Counted from the stretch's first letter, positions 24,417-32,884 are shown. The stretch: 60,106 bases of DNA from CALCLY01 sp900552775 (GCA_937966555.1 CALCLY010000008.1:1-60106); one strand, 5' to 3'. Numbers and translations: made by a program. Notes: generated by a model not told the origin, from the sequence alone.

Positions 24417-26552
24417 TCATTTCATTGAAAGTGAAATTCTGTTTTTTTGTGTGTCCACATCCAAAACACGTACCTTTACTATATCCCCGACTTTCACAAC
24501 ATCCGTAGGATGTTTCACAAATCCGTCGCGCAGTTCGGAAATATGCACCAAACCGTCTCTGTGAACTCCTATATCCACAAACGCTCCGAAATCCGTAACA
24601 TTTCTCACGGTGCCCGTAATTTCCATGCCTTCTTTCAGATTCTTGATATCCAGAAGTTCCCGCCTGAGTTCCGGCTTCGGCAGTGAATCTCTCACATCTC
24701 TTCCGGGTTTTTTAAGCTCCGCCGCAATATCAGAAAGAGTGATTGTTCCTATACCGAGTTCATTTGCAAGCTTGTCTCGGCCGTATTGCAAAATTTTATT
24801 TTCAATATCCGAAACCCTGCCGCCTCTGACATCGTCATCGGTATATCCGAAATGTTTTAATACAGCTTCCGCAGCCTTGTAAGACTCGGGATGCACGCCC
24901 GTATTATCCAAAATATTTTTCGGATCCGTTATACGCAGAAAGCCGGCACACTGAACAAACGTCTTTTCTCCGAGTTTTTTCACCTTCTTAAGCTCAGCAC
25001 GCGATTTAAAGCCGCCGTTTTCCTCCCTGTATGCCACAATATTTTCGGATACCGTTTTGTTCACACCGGAAATATATGAAAGCAGCGGAGCAGAAGCCGT
25101 GTTTAAATTTACCCCGACTCTGTTTACGCAGTTTTCAACAACGCCTCCCAAAGACTCGTCAAGCCGCTTCGGGTTCATGTCGTGCTGATACTGTCCCACG
25201 CCTATTGCCTTCGGCTCGATTTTAACAAGTTCCGAAAGCGGATCTATAAGTCTTCGCGCAATTGAAACCGCGCTGCGCAAAGAAACATCGTACTGCGGAA
25301 ATTCTTTTGCCGCAAGTTCTGACGCGGAATACACCGATGCCCCCGCTTCGCTTACAACCATGTAAAATACTTCCCTGTCAATTTCGCTTAAAAGTTCCGA
25401 AACAAAAATCTCCGTTTCTTTTGAAGCTGTGCCGTTTCCTATTGCAATAACGGAAACATTGTATTTATATATCAAGTCTTTTATAATCTTTTTTGCTTCT
25501 TCGATTTTGGACTGCGGAGGCGTCGGATATATCACGGTTGTTGCAACAACTCTTGAGGCTTCGTCAACAACGGCTGTTTTGCAGCCGGTTCTGTATGCCG
25601 GGTCAAGCCCCAAAACCACTGTTTCGCGAAGCGGCGGCTGCATTAAGAGGTTCTTTAAGTTTTCGGAAAATATGCCTATGGCGTGCTCTTCCGATTTTTC
25701 CGTAAGCATGCCGCGCACCTCATTTTGAACCGACGGCCTTATAAGTCTTGAATACGCGTCCGATATTGCCGCACGAATCAGCTCTGCACTCGGAGAATCT
25801 CTTTTAATTATATCGTTTGCTATATGCCCCGTTACGGTCTCCGACGGTTCATCAACCGAAACCGACAGCACTCCCTCTTTTTCGCCGCGGTTCACGGCAA
25901 GAATACGGTGAGGAGCTATTTTACGCACCGGCTCCGAAAAATCGGCATACATATCGTAAACTGTGTTTTCCTCCGTTTTCGCTTTTGTGACAATCATTCC
26001 CTGAGACAAGAAAATTCGCCTTGCAAAAGCTCTGTATTCGGCATTGTCGGAAATAAATTCGGCAATTATATCCGACGCGCCGCCAAGCGCTTCCTCCGGG
26101 GATGCAACGCCTTTTTCTTCATTGATATATTTTTCGGCTTCGCTTTCCACGCTGACGCCGGTTTGAAGAAGAATAAAATCAGCAAGCGGTTTTAACCCTT
26201 TCTCGGCAGCAATAAAAGCACGTGTTTTTCTTTTTTGCTTATACGGTCTGTATAAATCTTCAAGTTCCTGCAGCGTCTGCGCCTCTTGTATTTTTTCCGC
26301 AAGTTCCGGCGTGAGTTTTTCCTGCTCTTTAATAAGTCTTAATATACCCTCCCTGCGCTCCTCAAGTCCCTGAAGATATGTGAGTCTTTCGTGAAATTTT
26401 CTCAAAACGGTATCGTCCATAGATCCCGTCATTTCTTTTCTGTACCTCGCTATAAACGGAATAGTATTTCCGTCTTCCAATAAATTCAGCACGTTTTGAA
26501 CGTGTTTTTCATCAAGTGACAATTCTTTTGCCAAAACTTTCGCAAAATCCAT
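24417..26552 (-). CDS. tex: Tex transcription accessory protein
   Basis: 711 residues, the full Tex length. The N-terminal Tex domain (NTIPFIARYRKEMTGSMDD, LEDLYRPYKQKRKTRA) is followed by the YqgF/RuvC-like nuclease fold (LGLDPAYRTGCKTAVVD), the helix-hairpin-helix region (GVGQYQHDMNPKRLDESL and VGVNLNTASAPLLSYISG) and a C-terminal S1 RNA-binding domain (VTDFGAFVDIGVHRDGLVH). Tex interacts with RNA polymerase and nucleic acids. It lies 15 bases after the dehydrogenase gene on the same strand. Confidence 0.96.
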   Translation of the reverse strand: MDFAKVLAKELSLDEKHVQNVLNLLEDGNTIPFIARYRKEMTGSMDDTVLRKFHERLTYLQGLEERREGILRLIKEQEKLTPELAEKIQEAQTLQELEDLYRPYKQKRKTRAFIAAEKGLKPLADFILLQTGVSVESEAEKYINEEKGVASPEEALGGASDIIAEFISDNAEYRAFARRIFLSQGMIVTKAKTEENTVYDMYADFSEPVRKIAPHRILAVNRGEKEGVLSVSVDEPSETVTGHIANDIIKRDSPSAELIRAAISDAYSRLIRPSVQNEVRGMLTEKSEEHAIGIFSENLKNLLMQPPLRETVVLGLDPAYRTGCKTAVVDEASRVVATTVIYPTPPQSKIEEAKKIIKDLIYKYNVSVIAIGNGTASKETEIFVSELLSEIDREVFYMVVSEAGASVYSASELAAKEFPQYDVSLRSAVSIARRLIDPLSELVKIEPKAIGVGQYQHDMNPKRLDESLGGVVENCVNRVGVNLNTASAPLLSYISGVNKTVSENIVAYREENGGFKSRAELKKVKKLGEKTFVQCAGFLRITDPKNILDNTGVHPESYKAAEAVLKHFGYTDDDVRGGRVSDIENKILQYGRDKLANELGIGTITLSDIAAELKKPGRDVRDSLPKPELRRELLDIKNLKEGMEITGTVRNVTDFGAFVDIGVHRDGLVHISELRDGFVKHPTDVVKVGDIVKVRVLDVDTQKNRISLSMK

Positions 26553-26567
26553 AGTTCCTCCAAAATA

Positions 26568-27512
26568 CTATATATCTACTCTGTTGCGCGTTCCGCCGCC
26601 GAAGAAATCGCACATATTAAGAATCATTTCATTAAAACAGCGCTTGCGTGCTTCAAAAGCTCCCCATGCCATATGCGGCGTAAAGCATACATTATCACGG
26701 TTTTTTATAGCGTAATACGGACTTTCCGTTCCAAACGGCTCTTCGGAATAAACATCCGTTCCGAAATATATTCTGTTTTCCCCGGCAGCACGGCAGAGAG
26801 CCTCCTCGTCCGCCACCGCTCCGCGCGCCGCATTCACAAACACCGCTCCGTTTTTAATCATATTCACTCTCTCGGCAGTTATAATTCCGCGTGTTTCGCG
26901 GTTTAGCGGCAAATGTACCGTTATTATATCCGAACGCTTAATTAATGTATCGAGATCCACACATTCAGCCTCATCCGACGGGTGCTTTTTGAAAGCCAAA
27001 ATACGGCAGCCGAAAGCCTTTGCGGCGGACGCGACATGTTTTCCGATGTTGCCGTATCCCACAATCCCCCATGTAAGTCCGCATAGCTCGTGAAACACCG
27101 GCGAAAGCTTGTTTGCCTCTCCGCTTTTTGTATATTCACCGCTTGATACATAACCGGTATAAACTTTCATTCTGTTTGCAAGATATAAAACCGTGCCAAC
27201 CGTAAGCTGTGCCACGCTGTAAACCGAATATCCCGGTACATTGCATACAGCGATGCCGTTTTTTGCGCAATATGCCACATCTATATTGTCATACCCCGTT
27301 GCCGCTTCACATATAAGCTTAAGTGATTTTGCCCCATGCAGATTTTCTTCCGTAAGCTTTACTTTATTTACAAATATGACATCTGCATCCGCAATTCTCT
27401 CTTTCACCGTCTGCGGCGGCGACGCGTCATAAGCTTCGATATCCGCTTTTATCGGGACGGAAATATCAAGATCCCTTCCGAGAGTTGTTCTGTCAAGAAT
27501 AACTATTTTCAT
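26568..27512 (-). CDS. D-isomer-specific 2-hydroxyacid dehydrogenase
   Basis: 314 residues. The NAD-binding Rossmann core has IVGYGNIGKHVASAAKAFG. The catalytic Arg is in VNAARGAVADEE, Glu in YSEEPFG and His in FTPHMAWGA. It reduces a 2-keto acid to the D-2-hydroxyacid or the reverse; candidates are glycerate, lactate or a related acid. GGGGAA precedes the ATG at 27512. It is upstream of tex with a short gap and may be its operon partner. Confidence 0.9.
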   Translation of the reverse strand: MKIVILDRTTLGRDLDISVPIKADIEAYDASPPQTVKERIADADVIFVNKVKLTEENLHGAKSLKLICEAATGYDNIDVAYCAKNGIAVCNVPGYSVYSVAQLTVGTVLYLANRMKVYTGYVSSGEYTKSGEANKLSPVFHELCGLTWGIVGYGNIGKHVASAAKAFGCRILAFKKHPSDEAECVDLDTLIKRSDIITVHLPLNRETRGIITAERVNMIKNGAVFVNAARGAVADEEALCRAAGENRIYFGTDVYSEEPFGTESPYYAIKNRDNVCFTPHMAWGAFEARKRCFNEMILNMCDFFGGGTRNRVDI

Positions 27513-27628
27513 TTTTATTCCCCGCATTGTAAAATATAGAATAATTTTATCACACTAAAGAAAAAAAGTCAAACAAAAAGACGCCGATATCGGATTTAAG
27601 AAATTTAAAATAAATTTACATTTTATTG

Positions 27629-27657
27629 TTGCGTATTCTTTAAAAATCTGATATACT
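27629..27657 (+). promoter_or_regulatory. Sigma-A promoter of the lipoprotein leader
   Basis: TTGCGT (27629-27634), a 17-base spacer and TATACT (27652-27657) with a TG one base upstream (extended -10). It would give a leader of about 180 bases. Confidence 0.65.
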
Positions 27658-27707
27658 TATTTATAAGATTTTTTGCGGAGACTTAAATTTATATTGTGCC
27701 TTCGTGC

Positions 27708-27813
27708 GAACCCATGCTCTGCCGCGGCTTTTAGGATTATTGAAACGGCGGCGCACGTCAATCTCCTTTTATACTTATTCTGCGCCGGAGGAGATGCGGG
27801 TTCATAATTTTTT
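27708..27813 (+). promoter_or_regulatory. Structured leader RNA, possible riboswitch, attenuator or small RNA
   Basis: A closing stem GAACCC/GGGTTC (27708-27713 with 27798-27803) encloses CGGCGCA/TGCGCCG (27749-27755 with 27781-27787). A third pairing, ATCTCCT/AGGAGAT (27761-27767 with 27789-27795), crosses the second, so it is either a pseudoknot or an alternative fold. Six T follow at 27808-27813. This matches no RNA class I know. Confidence 0.5.
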
Positions 27814-27844
27814 GCCGATGCGCAGCGGCGGAATGGAGTTTTTT
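27814..27844 (+). promoter_or_regulatory. Start-proximal hairpin motif, copy 2
   Basis: GCCG, loop ATGCGCAG and CGGC (27814-27829) are followed directly by GGAATGGAG, six T and the ATG at 27845. Confidence 0.55.
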
Positions 27845-28765
27845 ATGAAAAAAAGCACAAAGCTTGTTCTGATATCAGCTATGGCGCTGTCAATGCTCAC
27901 GGGCTGTTATAAGCAGGACACAAAAATCACGGTAGGCCCCCTGGGCGGGGCAAAAGCGGAAATTTCGTTTGCGGGTACAGACGCTGCGGTAGGCGAAGTA
28001 TCCGGCGGTGCATCGTACGATGAGCTCATGGACACCATCCTTCCCCAAATTGAAAACATGCAGAAAGATGAGGGCAATTCAAGCGTAGACGTTCAGAAAA
28101 TTCAGGAAGACTTAAACGGTCAGACAATAAACGGCGTTAAGTATACCGCAAAGTTTGCAAGCATTAACGATATGCTCTCTTCAAATCTCTTTTTGGCATT
28201 TAACGGCTCCGTTGCTTCTCCCGTAACAAGCGAATCTTCGGCAAGACAGGGCGTAGGCATAGGTCTTAAAGCAAAACAGCACTGGTACGGAACGGAATAT
28301 TTCGCAAACGGTACAATAAGCCTCACACAGGGCAGCGATATTTCGGATGAAGAAAAGGCTCAGCTTTCGGACGCATCCATTTCCGTTAAGATCAATTTCC
28401 CCTTTACTTCGTTTACTACATACGGAAAAGAGAACAAGGGATTCCTTACACCGGTATTCAAGTATACGGCAAATGCCGAAAACCCCGAAGTTCCCGTTAA
28501 CTTCTATGTATTTGCTCCCAACATAATGATGCTGCTCGGAATCATTATTATCATTGCTTTGGCAATTTTTGCGGCAATGCTCATGAAAAAGAATCGCGCA
28601 CTTGAGTCAAAATTAAAGGGCGATGATGAAACTTGCAGCTGCGACTGTGATCTTTCGGCAGACGATGAAAACTTTTTCGAAGGCAGCGAAGAAACAGAGG
28701 AATTTAATGATTCAGAAGCGACGGAGACTCCCGAAACGGAAGACAAATCCGAGGATGACGAGTAA
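27845..28765 (+). CDS. Lipoprotein with C-terminal membrane helix and acidic tail, function unknown
   Basis: 306 residues. A lipoprotein signal peptide ends in the lipobox MLTGC (Cys21). The middle (about 30-220) is an extracytoplasmic domain of unknown family, with ASINDMLSSNLFLAFNGS and KAKQHWYGTEYFANGTISL. A second hydrophobic helix (about 225-252, MMLLGIIIIIALAIFAAML) is followed by a cytoplasmic tail rich in Asp and Glu with CSCDCD. A doubly anchored protein like this could be a sensor or a protein-complex scaffold. The ATG at 27845 has GGAG six bases upstream, within a conserved hairpin motif. Transglutaminase-like and PP2C-like genes follow. Confidence 0.75.
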   Translation: MKKSTKLVLISAMALSMLTGCYKQDTKITVGPLGGAKAEISFAGTDAAVGEVSGGASYDELMDTILPQIENMQKDEGNSSVDVQKIQEDLNGQTINGVKYTAKFASINDMLSSNLFLAFNGSVASPVTSESSARQGVGIGLKAKQHWYGTEYFANGTISLTQGSDISDEEKAQLSDASISVKINFPFTSFTTYGKENKGFLTPVFKYTANAENPEVPVNFYVFAPNIMMLLGIIIIIALAIFAAMLMKKNRALESKLKGDDETCSCDCDLSADDENFFEGSEETEEFNDSEATETPETEDKSEDDE

Positions 28766-28859
28766 TATCGGGGGAAAACGTGAAAGTTCCTCTCGCGTTA
28801 TGACTTAATCTCTTGTCATTCTTTGCCCTGCCGATAAGAGAAATTCAGTAACTTTTTGT

Positions 28860-28890
28860 GCCTGTGCAGGGAGGCGGAACGGAGATTTTT
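28860..28890 (+). promoter_or_regulatory. Start-proximal hairpin motif, copy 3
   Basis: GCCT, loop GTGCAGGG and AGGC (28860-28875) are followed by GGAACGGAG, six bases and the ATG at 28891. The fourth pair of the stem is U-A here and G-C in the other two copies, a compensatory change. A further stem TATCGG/CCGATA spans 28766-28836 upstream. Confidence 0.55.
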
Positions 28891-29769
28891 ATGGCTTGCG
28901 CAAACATTGAACAGTATACGGGCATTAACATTGCCGACAGATTTGAAGGCGTTAAAAGAGACTTGTATCTTTCTTGCTGGGAATATATGCATAAAGCCTT
29001 TGGCGATAATGTTGAGTTTGAGAGGATGAAATATCAGATCTTGCTTTGTCCCGAGACGCGCGATTATTTGTATCGCGCACCCGAGCCTTCAAGATATATA
29101 TACGGCAGCCGCCCCGTTCTCGAAAAAATTGTTTATGATTTGACGGCTCCGCTTAAAACGGAGCGCGAAAAGGCGCTTGCGATTTTGGTATATATAAGAG
29201 ATTTGTACAAAACAAACTGTATGCTGAGAGGCAGCGACGGAAACGATTGGATTGATTATTTTTACGGCGGAACCGAGGAGGAGCTTATAAAAAAAGGCGA
29301 GTGGCTGTGCGAACGCGTGGCGCGGCTTATGGCCGCTCTTTGCGAAATCGCCGGGATGCCGGGGAGAGTAATATTCCACATGGCAAACGGTCATTTGACA
29401 AGTGAAATTTTCCTTGAGGGCAAATGGTCGTATTTCGATCCGCGCAAGGGTCTTTTCTATCTCGATGAGGAAGGGAAAATAATGTCCCTTGCAGAGCTTA
29501 TGGATAATCCGGATATGATTTACAGGCAAAGCGACGAGGTGTACTCGTATCATTCCGATTACTGGACGCTTGAGGATTGCAATGACGGCAACCACGACAG
29601 ATATTTCAATCAGAATGAAATACAGTGCCTTGTTCCCTATTCTCTGGCAGACGCTTATAAGTACCACTTCAACTGGATGCCCGGCACGAGACTCGAGGAT
29701 CATCACACAGCCGAGAGGGATTCGGCGCATGACGAATATGTAAAATGCATCAAAGAATACCTCGGCTGA
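28891..29769 (+). CDS. Transglutaminase-like domain protein
   Basis: 292 residues with a papain-like transglutaminase core: cysteine in GEWLCERVARLMAALCEIAG, histidine in ANGHLTSEIFLEG and aspartate in WSYFDPRKG, in the right order and spacing. There is no signal peptide. The segment TEREKALAILVYIRDLYK before the core is normal for the family. Such proteins may cleave or cross-link peptides; the substrate is unknown. The ATG at 28891 follows GGAACGGAG; a GTG at 28858 is rejected. It lies between a membrane lipoprotein and a PP2C-like gene. Confidence 0.82.
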   Translation: MACANIEQYTGINIADRFEGVKRDLYLSCWEYMHKAFGDNVEFERMKYQILLCPETRDYLYRAPEPSRYIYGSRPVLEKIVYDLTAPLKTEREKALAILVYIRDLYKTNCMLRGSDGNDWIDYFYGGTEEELIKKGEWLCERVARLMAALCEIAGMPGRVIFHMANGHLTSEIFLEGKWSYFDPRKGLFYLDEEGKIMSLAELMDNPDMIYRQSDEVYSYHSDYWTLEDCNDGNHDRYFNQNEIQCLVPYSLADAYKYHFNWMPGTRLEDHHTAERDSAHDEYVKCIKEYLG

Positions 29770-29904
29770 CCTTCGTGGCGGCTGACTCGGAAAAAATGCC
29801 GCAGACACCGTTTTCAATCCTCGCAAGAAGTGTGAAAAGCCATTTAGCGGCGCATATATATGCACTTTGATTCAGCTTGTTCGTTCTGCATTGATAAGCA
29901 TGGA

Positions 29905-29940
29905 AGGGGCCGCGGTAAAAAGCGTTTTACCGCAGCCCCT
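29905..29940 (+). terminator. Intrinsic terminator after the transglutaminase-like gene
   Basis: AGGGGC-C-GCGGTAAAA pairs with TTTTACCGC-A-GCCCCT over an AGCG loop. The tail (CTCTGATTTT) is only moderately T-rich, so some read-through into the PP2C-like gene 39 bases later is likely. The 29770-29904 stretch before it shows no gene. Confidence 0.7.
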
Positions 29941-29978
29941 CTCTGATTTTACTATTTCGAAAAACAGGTGGTAAATTT

Positions 29979-30965
29979 ATGTTCTTACCAAGATTTAATG
30001 TAACCGTTCGCACAAACGCAGCGGAACTTCCGGCAAGAGACAGCTTTTGCATTAACGACTGTACTCCGCCTTCAGGCTCTGTTATGGTAAAGCCCGTGCA
30101 GCGCACGTTAAGGGGCAGAAGCTTTGTTTTCGCCGTGACGGACAGCACTGCGATGGCGGATAATATCACTCCGCCCTCCGCGCTAATGTCGGAGCTTATA
30201 GCGGAAAACTGCAAAAAGCTCTGTAATACGACCACAGACAAGCTCGGTATTATTGTCAACGATTTTTTAACCGAGGCAAACGGCGAATTAAGCTCAAAGG
30301 CATCTGCGTATTCGCTCAGAAACTACGGTGCATCATACGCCATGCTGCATATACTGGACGGCACTGCCGTTATATCAAACCTCGGCAACGTATCAGCGTT
30401 TCTTTTGCGCGGAGACGAGCTTTCTCAGCTCAGCGAAAATCATTCGAAAAAGCAGGAGCTCGTTGCGGCGGGAGGCCCTTCGGAGGACGAAAACGAAACG
30501 CAGCTGCACGTGCTTAAAAAATATGTCGGACACAGCAAATGCGGAGATCCCGTAACGCCGTATTTTTCCGAAACTGTAGAAGTGGAGCGTGACGATGTGT
30601 TTTTGCTCTGCTCAAACGGTATTACGGACAAGCTGCCCGAATCACGCATAAAATACATATTGTCGCTTCAGACAACCGACGAAAAAATAGTCAGACGTCT
30701 TATAAGCGAAGCGCTTGCGCGCGGCGCCGAAGACGATGTTACCGCAATGCTTATACGCAACGGTGGAAAACCTATCCGTTCAAAGAAGAAAAAATCTCTT
30801 TTCATTGTCGCAGCGATAGCGGCCGCTCTGCTTGCCGCAGCTATCGCCGGTATTTCCGTCAGAAATAACAGCCCTGCAAACAAACCTGCTATATCGGAAG
30901 AAGCGGGCGTTGTCACACCTTCCGCTTCACCTGCCCCTACTGAATTTATGACTATAGAAGAATAG
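29979..30965 (+). CDS. PP2C-like membrane protein with altered metal-binding residues
   Basis: 328 residues. Residues 1 to about 262 follow the PP2C (PPM) phosphatase pattern: RDSFCIN, FAVTDSTAMAD (usual FAVADGMGG), GNVSAFLLRGDELSQLSENHS (usual GD.RAYL), VFLLCSNGITD (usual CSDGLTD) and EDDVTAMLI. Two conserved aspartates are asparagine and the DG dipeptide is DS, so catalysis may be weak or lost. A basic KKKK segment and membrane helix (about 268-290) lead to a Pro/Thr/Ser tail outside. It could be a pseudophosphatase partner of a Ser/Thr kinase, but none is in the window. Confidence 0.75.
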   Translation: MFLPRFNVTVRTNAAELPARDSFCINDCTPPSGSVMVKPVQRTLRGRSFVFAVTDSTAMADNITPPSALMSELIAENCKKLCNTTTDKLGIIVNDFLTEANGELSSKASAYSLRNYGASYAMLHILDGTAVISNLGNVSAFLLRGDELSQLSENHSKKQELVAAGGPSEDENETQLHVLKKYVGHSKCGDPVTPYFSETVEVERDDVFLLCSNGITDKLPESRIKYILSLQTTDEKIVRRLISEALARGAEDDVTAMLIRNGGKPIRSKKKKSLFIVAAIAAALLAAAIAGISVRNNSPANKPAISEEAGVVTPSASPAPTEFMTIEE

Positions 30966-30996
30966 TGCCTGTTTTCGCTTTTCTTCTTGTTGCATT

Positions 30997-31033
30997 AAAA
31001 AATGACTCACCGTAAAAAAGTGAGTCATTTTTT
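30997..31033. terminator. Bidirectional intrinsic terminator
   Basis: AAAAAATGACTCAC and GTGAGTCATTTTTT form a near-perfect stem with T tracts on both sides. It separates the converging PP2C-like and alcohol dehydrogenase genes. Confidence 0.85.
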
Positions 31034-31053
31034 CGTTTGAGCTTAAACTATAA

Positions 31054-32235
31054 TTAAAAATCAACTTCTGTTCCGTAGAACGTGCACTTAAAGAGTTTAG
31101 CCATCTGCTCCGGAGTAATAGATCTCGGGTTCGAACCCGTGCAGGCATCGCCTACAGCAAGTTCTGCGATGGAATCGAGTTTTTCAAGGAACTCGTCTTC
31201 TTTAACGCCGAACTCCTGAATTGTCTTCGGAATATTCATTGCACGGTTAAACTCTTCAATTTTTGCAATAAGAGCGTTAACCTGAGCTTTTTCGGATGTA
31301 CCGCCCAAGCCTACACGTCTTGCTATATCAGCATAACGCCTCATAGCTTCCGGCTCGTGCGAGTTATATTTAATTACATACGGCAGATAAATTGCATTTG
31401 CGCAGCCGTGCGGAATATGACCGGTAGAGAATGCAGCTCCTGTCTTATGCGCCATTGAATGCACTATACCGAGCAATGCGTTTGAGAATGCCTGTCCTGC
31501 AAGACACTGTGCATAGTGCATCTGCTCTCTCGCATCCATATCTTTGTTATAAGACTGCGGCAGATAATCAAATACCATTTCTATAGCTTTAATTGCAAGC
31601 GGATCCGTAAACGGGCAGTGGAGCGTTGATACATAAGCCTCTATAGCGTGCGTGAGAGCATCCATACCGGTATAAGCCACCTGTTTAACCGGGAGCGACT
31701 CAACAAGCGCCGGATCAACTATTGCCACATCGGGAGTAATCTCAAAATCCGCCAGAGGATATTTAATACCCTTTGCATAATCTGTGATAACCGAGAATGC
31801 CGTCACCTCCGTAGCTGTTCCCGATGTCGACGGAATTGCGCAGAAATGAGCCTTGGTTCTGAGTTTGGGGAAATTAAACGGTACGCAAAGTTCTTCAAAC
31901 GTTGTGTCCGGATATTCGTAGAATGCCCACATAGCTTTTGCCGCGTCTATCGGTGAACCGCCGCCTATAGCAACTATCCAGTCAGGTCCGAAATCCGTCA
32001 TAGCCTTTGCGCCCTTCATAACCGTTTCAACGGACGGGTCAGGCTCAACACCTTCAAAGAAAGCCACTTCCATACCTGCGTCTTTTAAGTATTCTTCAAC
32101 TTTATCAAGGAATCCGCCTCTTCTCATCGAGTTTCCGCCGGAAACAACAATTGCCTTTTTTCCGGAAAAGTTCTTAAGATTTTTGAGTGCGTCCTTACCG
32201 AAATACAAATCTCTTGGTAACGTAAATCTTGCCAT
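31054..32235 (-). CDS. Iron-containing alcohol dehydrogenase
   Basis: 393 residues of the group III (iron-dependent) alcohol dehydrogenase family. The NAD-binding motif is IVAIGGGSPIDAAKA, followed by IPSTSGTATEVTAFSVI. The metal ligands are in MDALTHAIEAYVS, VHSMAHKTGAAF and GHIPHGCANA. It interconverts an aldehyde and alcohol, for example butanol, 1,2-propanediol or lactaldehyde products. A link to rhamnose breakdown (lactaldehyde reduction) is possible because rhaBAD is 8 kb away, but this is inference. AGGAGG precedes the ATG. Confidence 0.93.
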   Translation of the reverse strand: MARFTLPRDLYFGKDALKNLKNFSGKKAIVVSGGNSMRRGGFLDKVEEYLKDAGMEVAFFEGVEPDPSVETVMKGAKAMTDFGPDWIVAIGGGSPIDAAKAMWAFYEYPDTTFEELCVPFNFPKLRTKAHFCAIPSTSGTATEVTAFSVITDYAKGIKYPLADFEITPDVAIVDPALVESLPVKQVAYTGMDALTHAIEAYVSTLHCPFTDPLAIKAIEMVFDYLPQSYNKDMDAREQMHYAQCLAGQAFSNALLGIVHSMAHKTGAAFSTGHIPHGCANAIYLPYVIKYNSHEPEAMRRYADIARRVGLGGTSEKAQVNALIAKIEEFNRAMNIPKTIQEFGVKEDEFLEKLDSIAELAVGDACTGSNPRSITPEQMAKLFKCTFYGTEVDF

Positions 32236-32441
32236 AACAAATTCCTCCTAAAAAATCAAAGTAAATTTTGGTTAACTTCTTAACTTAATTATAGTATATC
32301 ACTTTATTTCAAAAAATCAATATGTTTTTTTAATTATTTTGTAAGATTTTTTATTAAAATTCAAAGCATTTTGTATTTTTTTAAATTTGTCATATCCGGG
32401 AATTATAAATCATAATTTCAAATATCTTTTTTATATAAAAA

Positions 32442-32469
32442 TCGGAGCAAGCGATATAGCTTGCTCCGA
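32442..32469 (-). terminator. Terminator of the tRNA operon
   Basis: TCGGAGCAAGC and GCTTGCTCCGA form an 11-base stem with a six-base loop, followed on the minus strand by TTTTTATA. A nearly identical hairpin ends tRNA-Pro at 45396. Confidence 0.88.
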
Positions 32470-32471
32470 CG

Positions 32472-32547
32472 TGGTGATCCATCGGAGATTCGAACTCCGG
32501 ACACCTTGATTAAAAGTCAAGTGCTCTGCCAACTGAGCTAATGGATC
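32472..32547 (-). tRNA. tRNA-Lys (TTT)
   Basis: 76 bases including encoded CCA. The acceptor stem is GATCCAT/ATGGATC, and the anticodon stem CTTGA/TCAAG holds loop CTTTTAA with anticodon TTT. It is last in a five-tRNA operon. Confidence 0.97.
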
Positions 32548-32559
32548 ATATTAAATTTT

Positions 32560-32634
32560 TGGCTGGGCTGGCAGGATTCGGACCTACGAATGCCAGAGTC
32601 AAAGTCTGGTGCCTTACCGCTTGGCTACAGCCCA
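32560..32634 (-). tRNA. tRNA-Gln (TTG)
   Basis: 75 bases including CCA. Acceptor stem TGGGCTG/CAGCCCA, anticodon stem CCAGA/TCTGG, anticodon TTG. Confidence 0.97.
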
Positions 32635-32649
32635 GTATATCAAACGGTT

Positions 32650-32727
32650 TGGGGTGGGTAATCGGGGTCGAACCGATGACCTTCGGTGCCACAAACCGAC
32701 GCTCTAACCAACTGAGCTATACCCACC
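32650..32727 (-). tRNA. tRNA-His (GTG)
   Basis: 78 bases including CCA and the extra G at position -1 typical of tRNA-His, paired with C73. Acceptor GTGGGTA/TACCCAC, anticodon GTG. Confidence 0.97.
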
Positions 32728-32730
32728 ATA

Positions 32731-32807
32731 TGGCGCGCCTGAAGAGACTCGAACTCCTGGCCCACTGCTTAGAAGGCAGTTGCTCTATCCGGCTGAGCTA
32801 CAGGCGC
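32731..32807 (-). tRNA. tRNA-Arg (TCT)
   Basis: 77 bases including CCA. Acceptor GCGCCTG/CAGGCGC, anticodon stem ACTGC/GCAGT, anticodon TCT. Confidence 0.97.
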
Positions 32808-32810
32808 ATG

Positions 32811-32884
32811 TGGAGCGGGTGATGGGAATCGAACCCACACAATCAGCTTGGAAGGCTGATGTTCTACCACTGAACTACACCCGC
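32811..32884 (-). tRNA. tRNA-Gly (TCC)
   Basis: 74 bases including CCA. Acceptor GCGGGTG/CACCCGC, anticodon stem TCAGC/GCTGA, anticodon TCC. It is first in the operon, right after the promoter. Confidence 0.97.

Noticed and set aside
25824..26195. Plus-strand ORF of 123 codons within tex
   Set aside because: Antisense shadow of a full-length conserved gene, with no ribosome site.
27658..27813. Idea that the leader RNA is 6S RNA or SRP RNA
   Set aside because: The SRP tetraloop/consensus segment is absent and the pairing pattern does not give the long 6S rod with central bubble, so I leave it unclassified.
29089..29865. Long minus-strand ORF (258 codons) opposite the transglutaminase-like gene
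   Set aside because: It overlaps a gene with an intact catalytic triad and has no ribosome site or family resemblance; it is an antisense shadow.
32541..32822. Plus-strand ORF of 93 codons with arginine-rich sequence
   Set aside because: It reads across the antisense of five well-formed tRNA genes; the protein-like phrases are translated tRNA loops.
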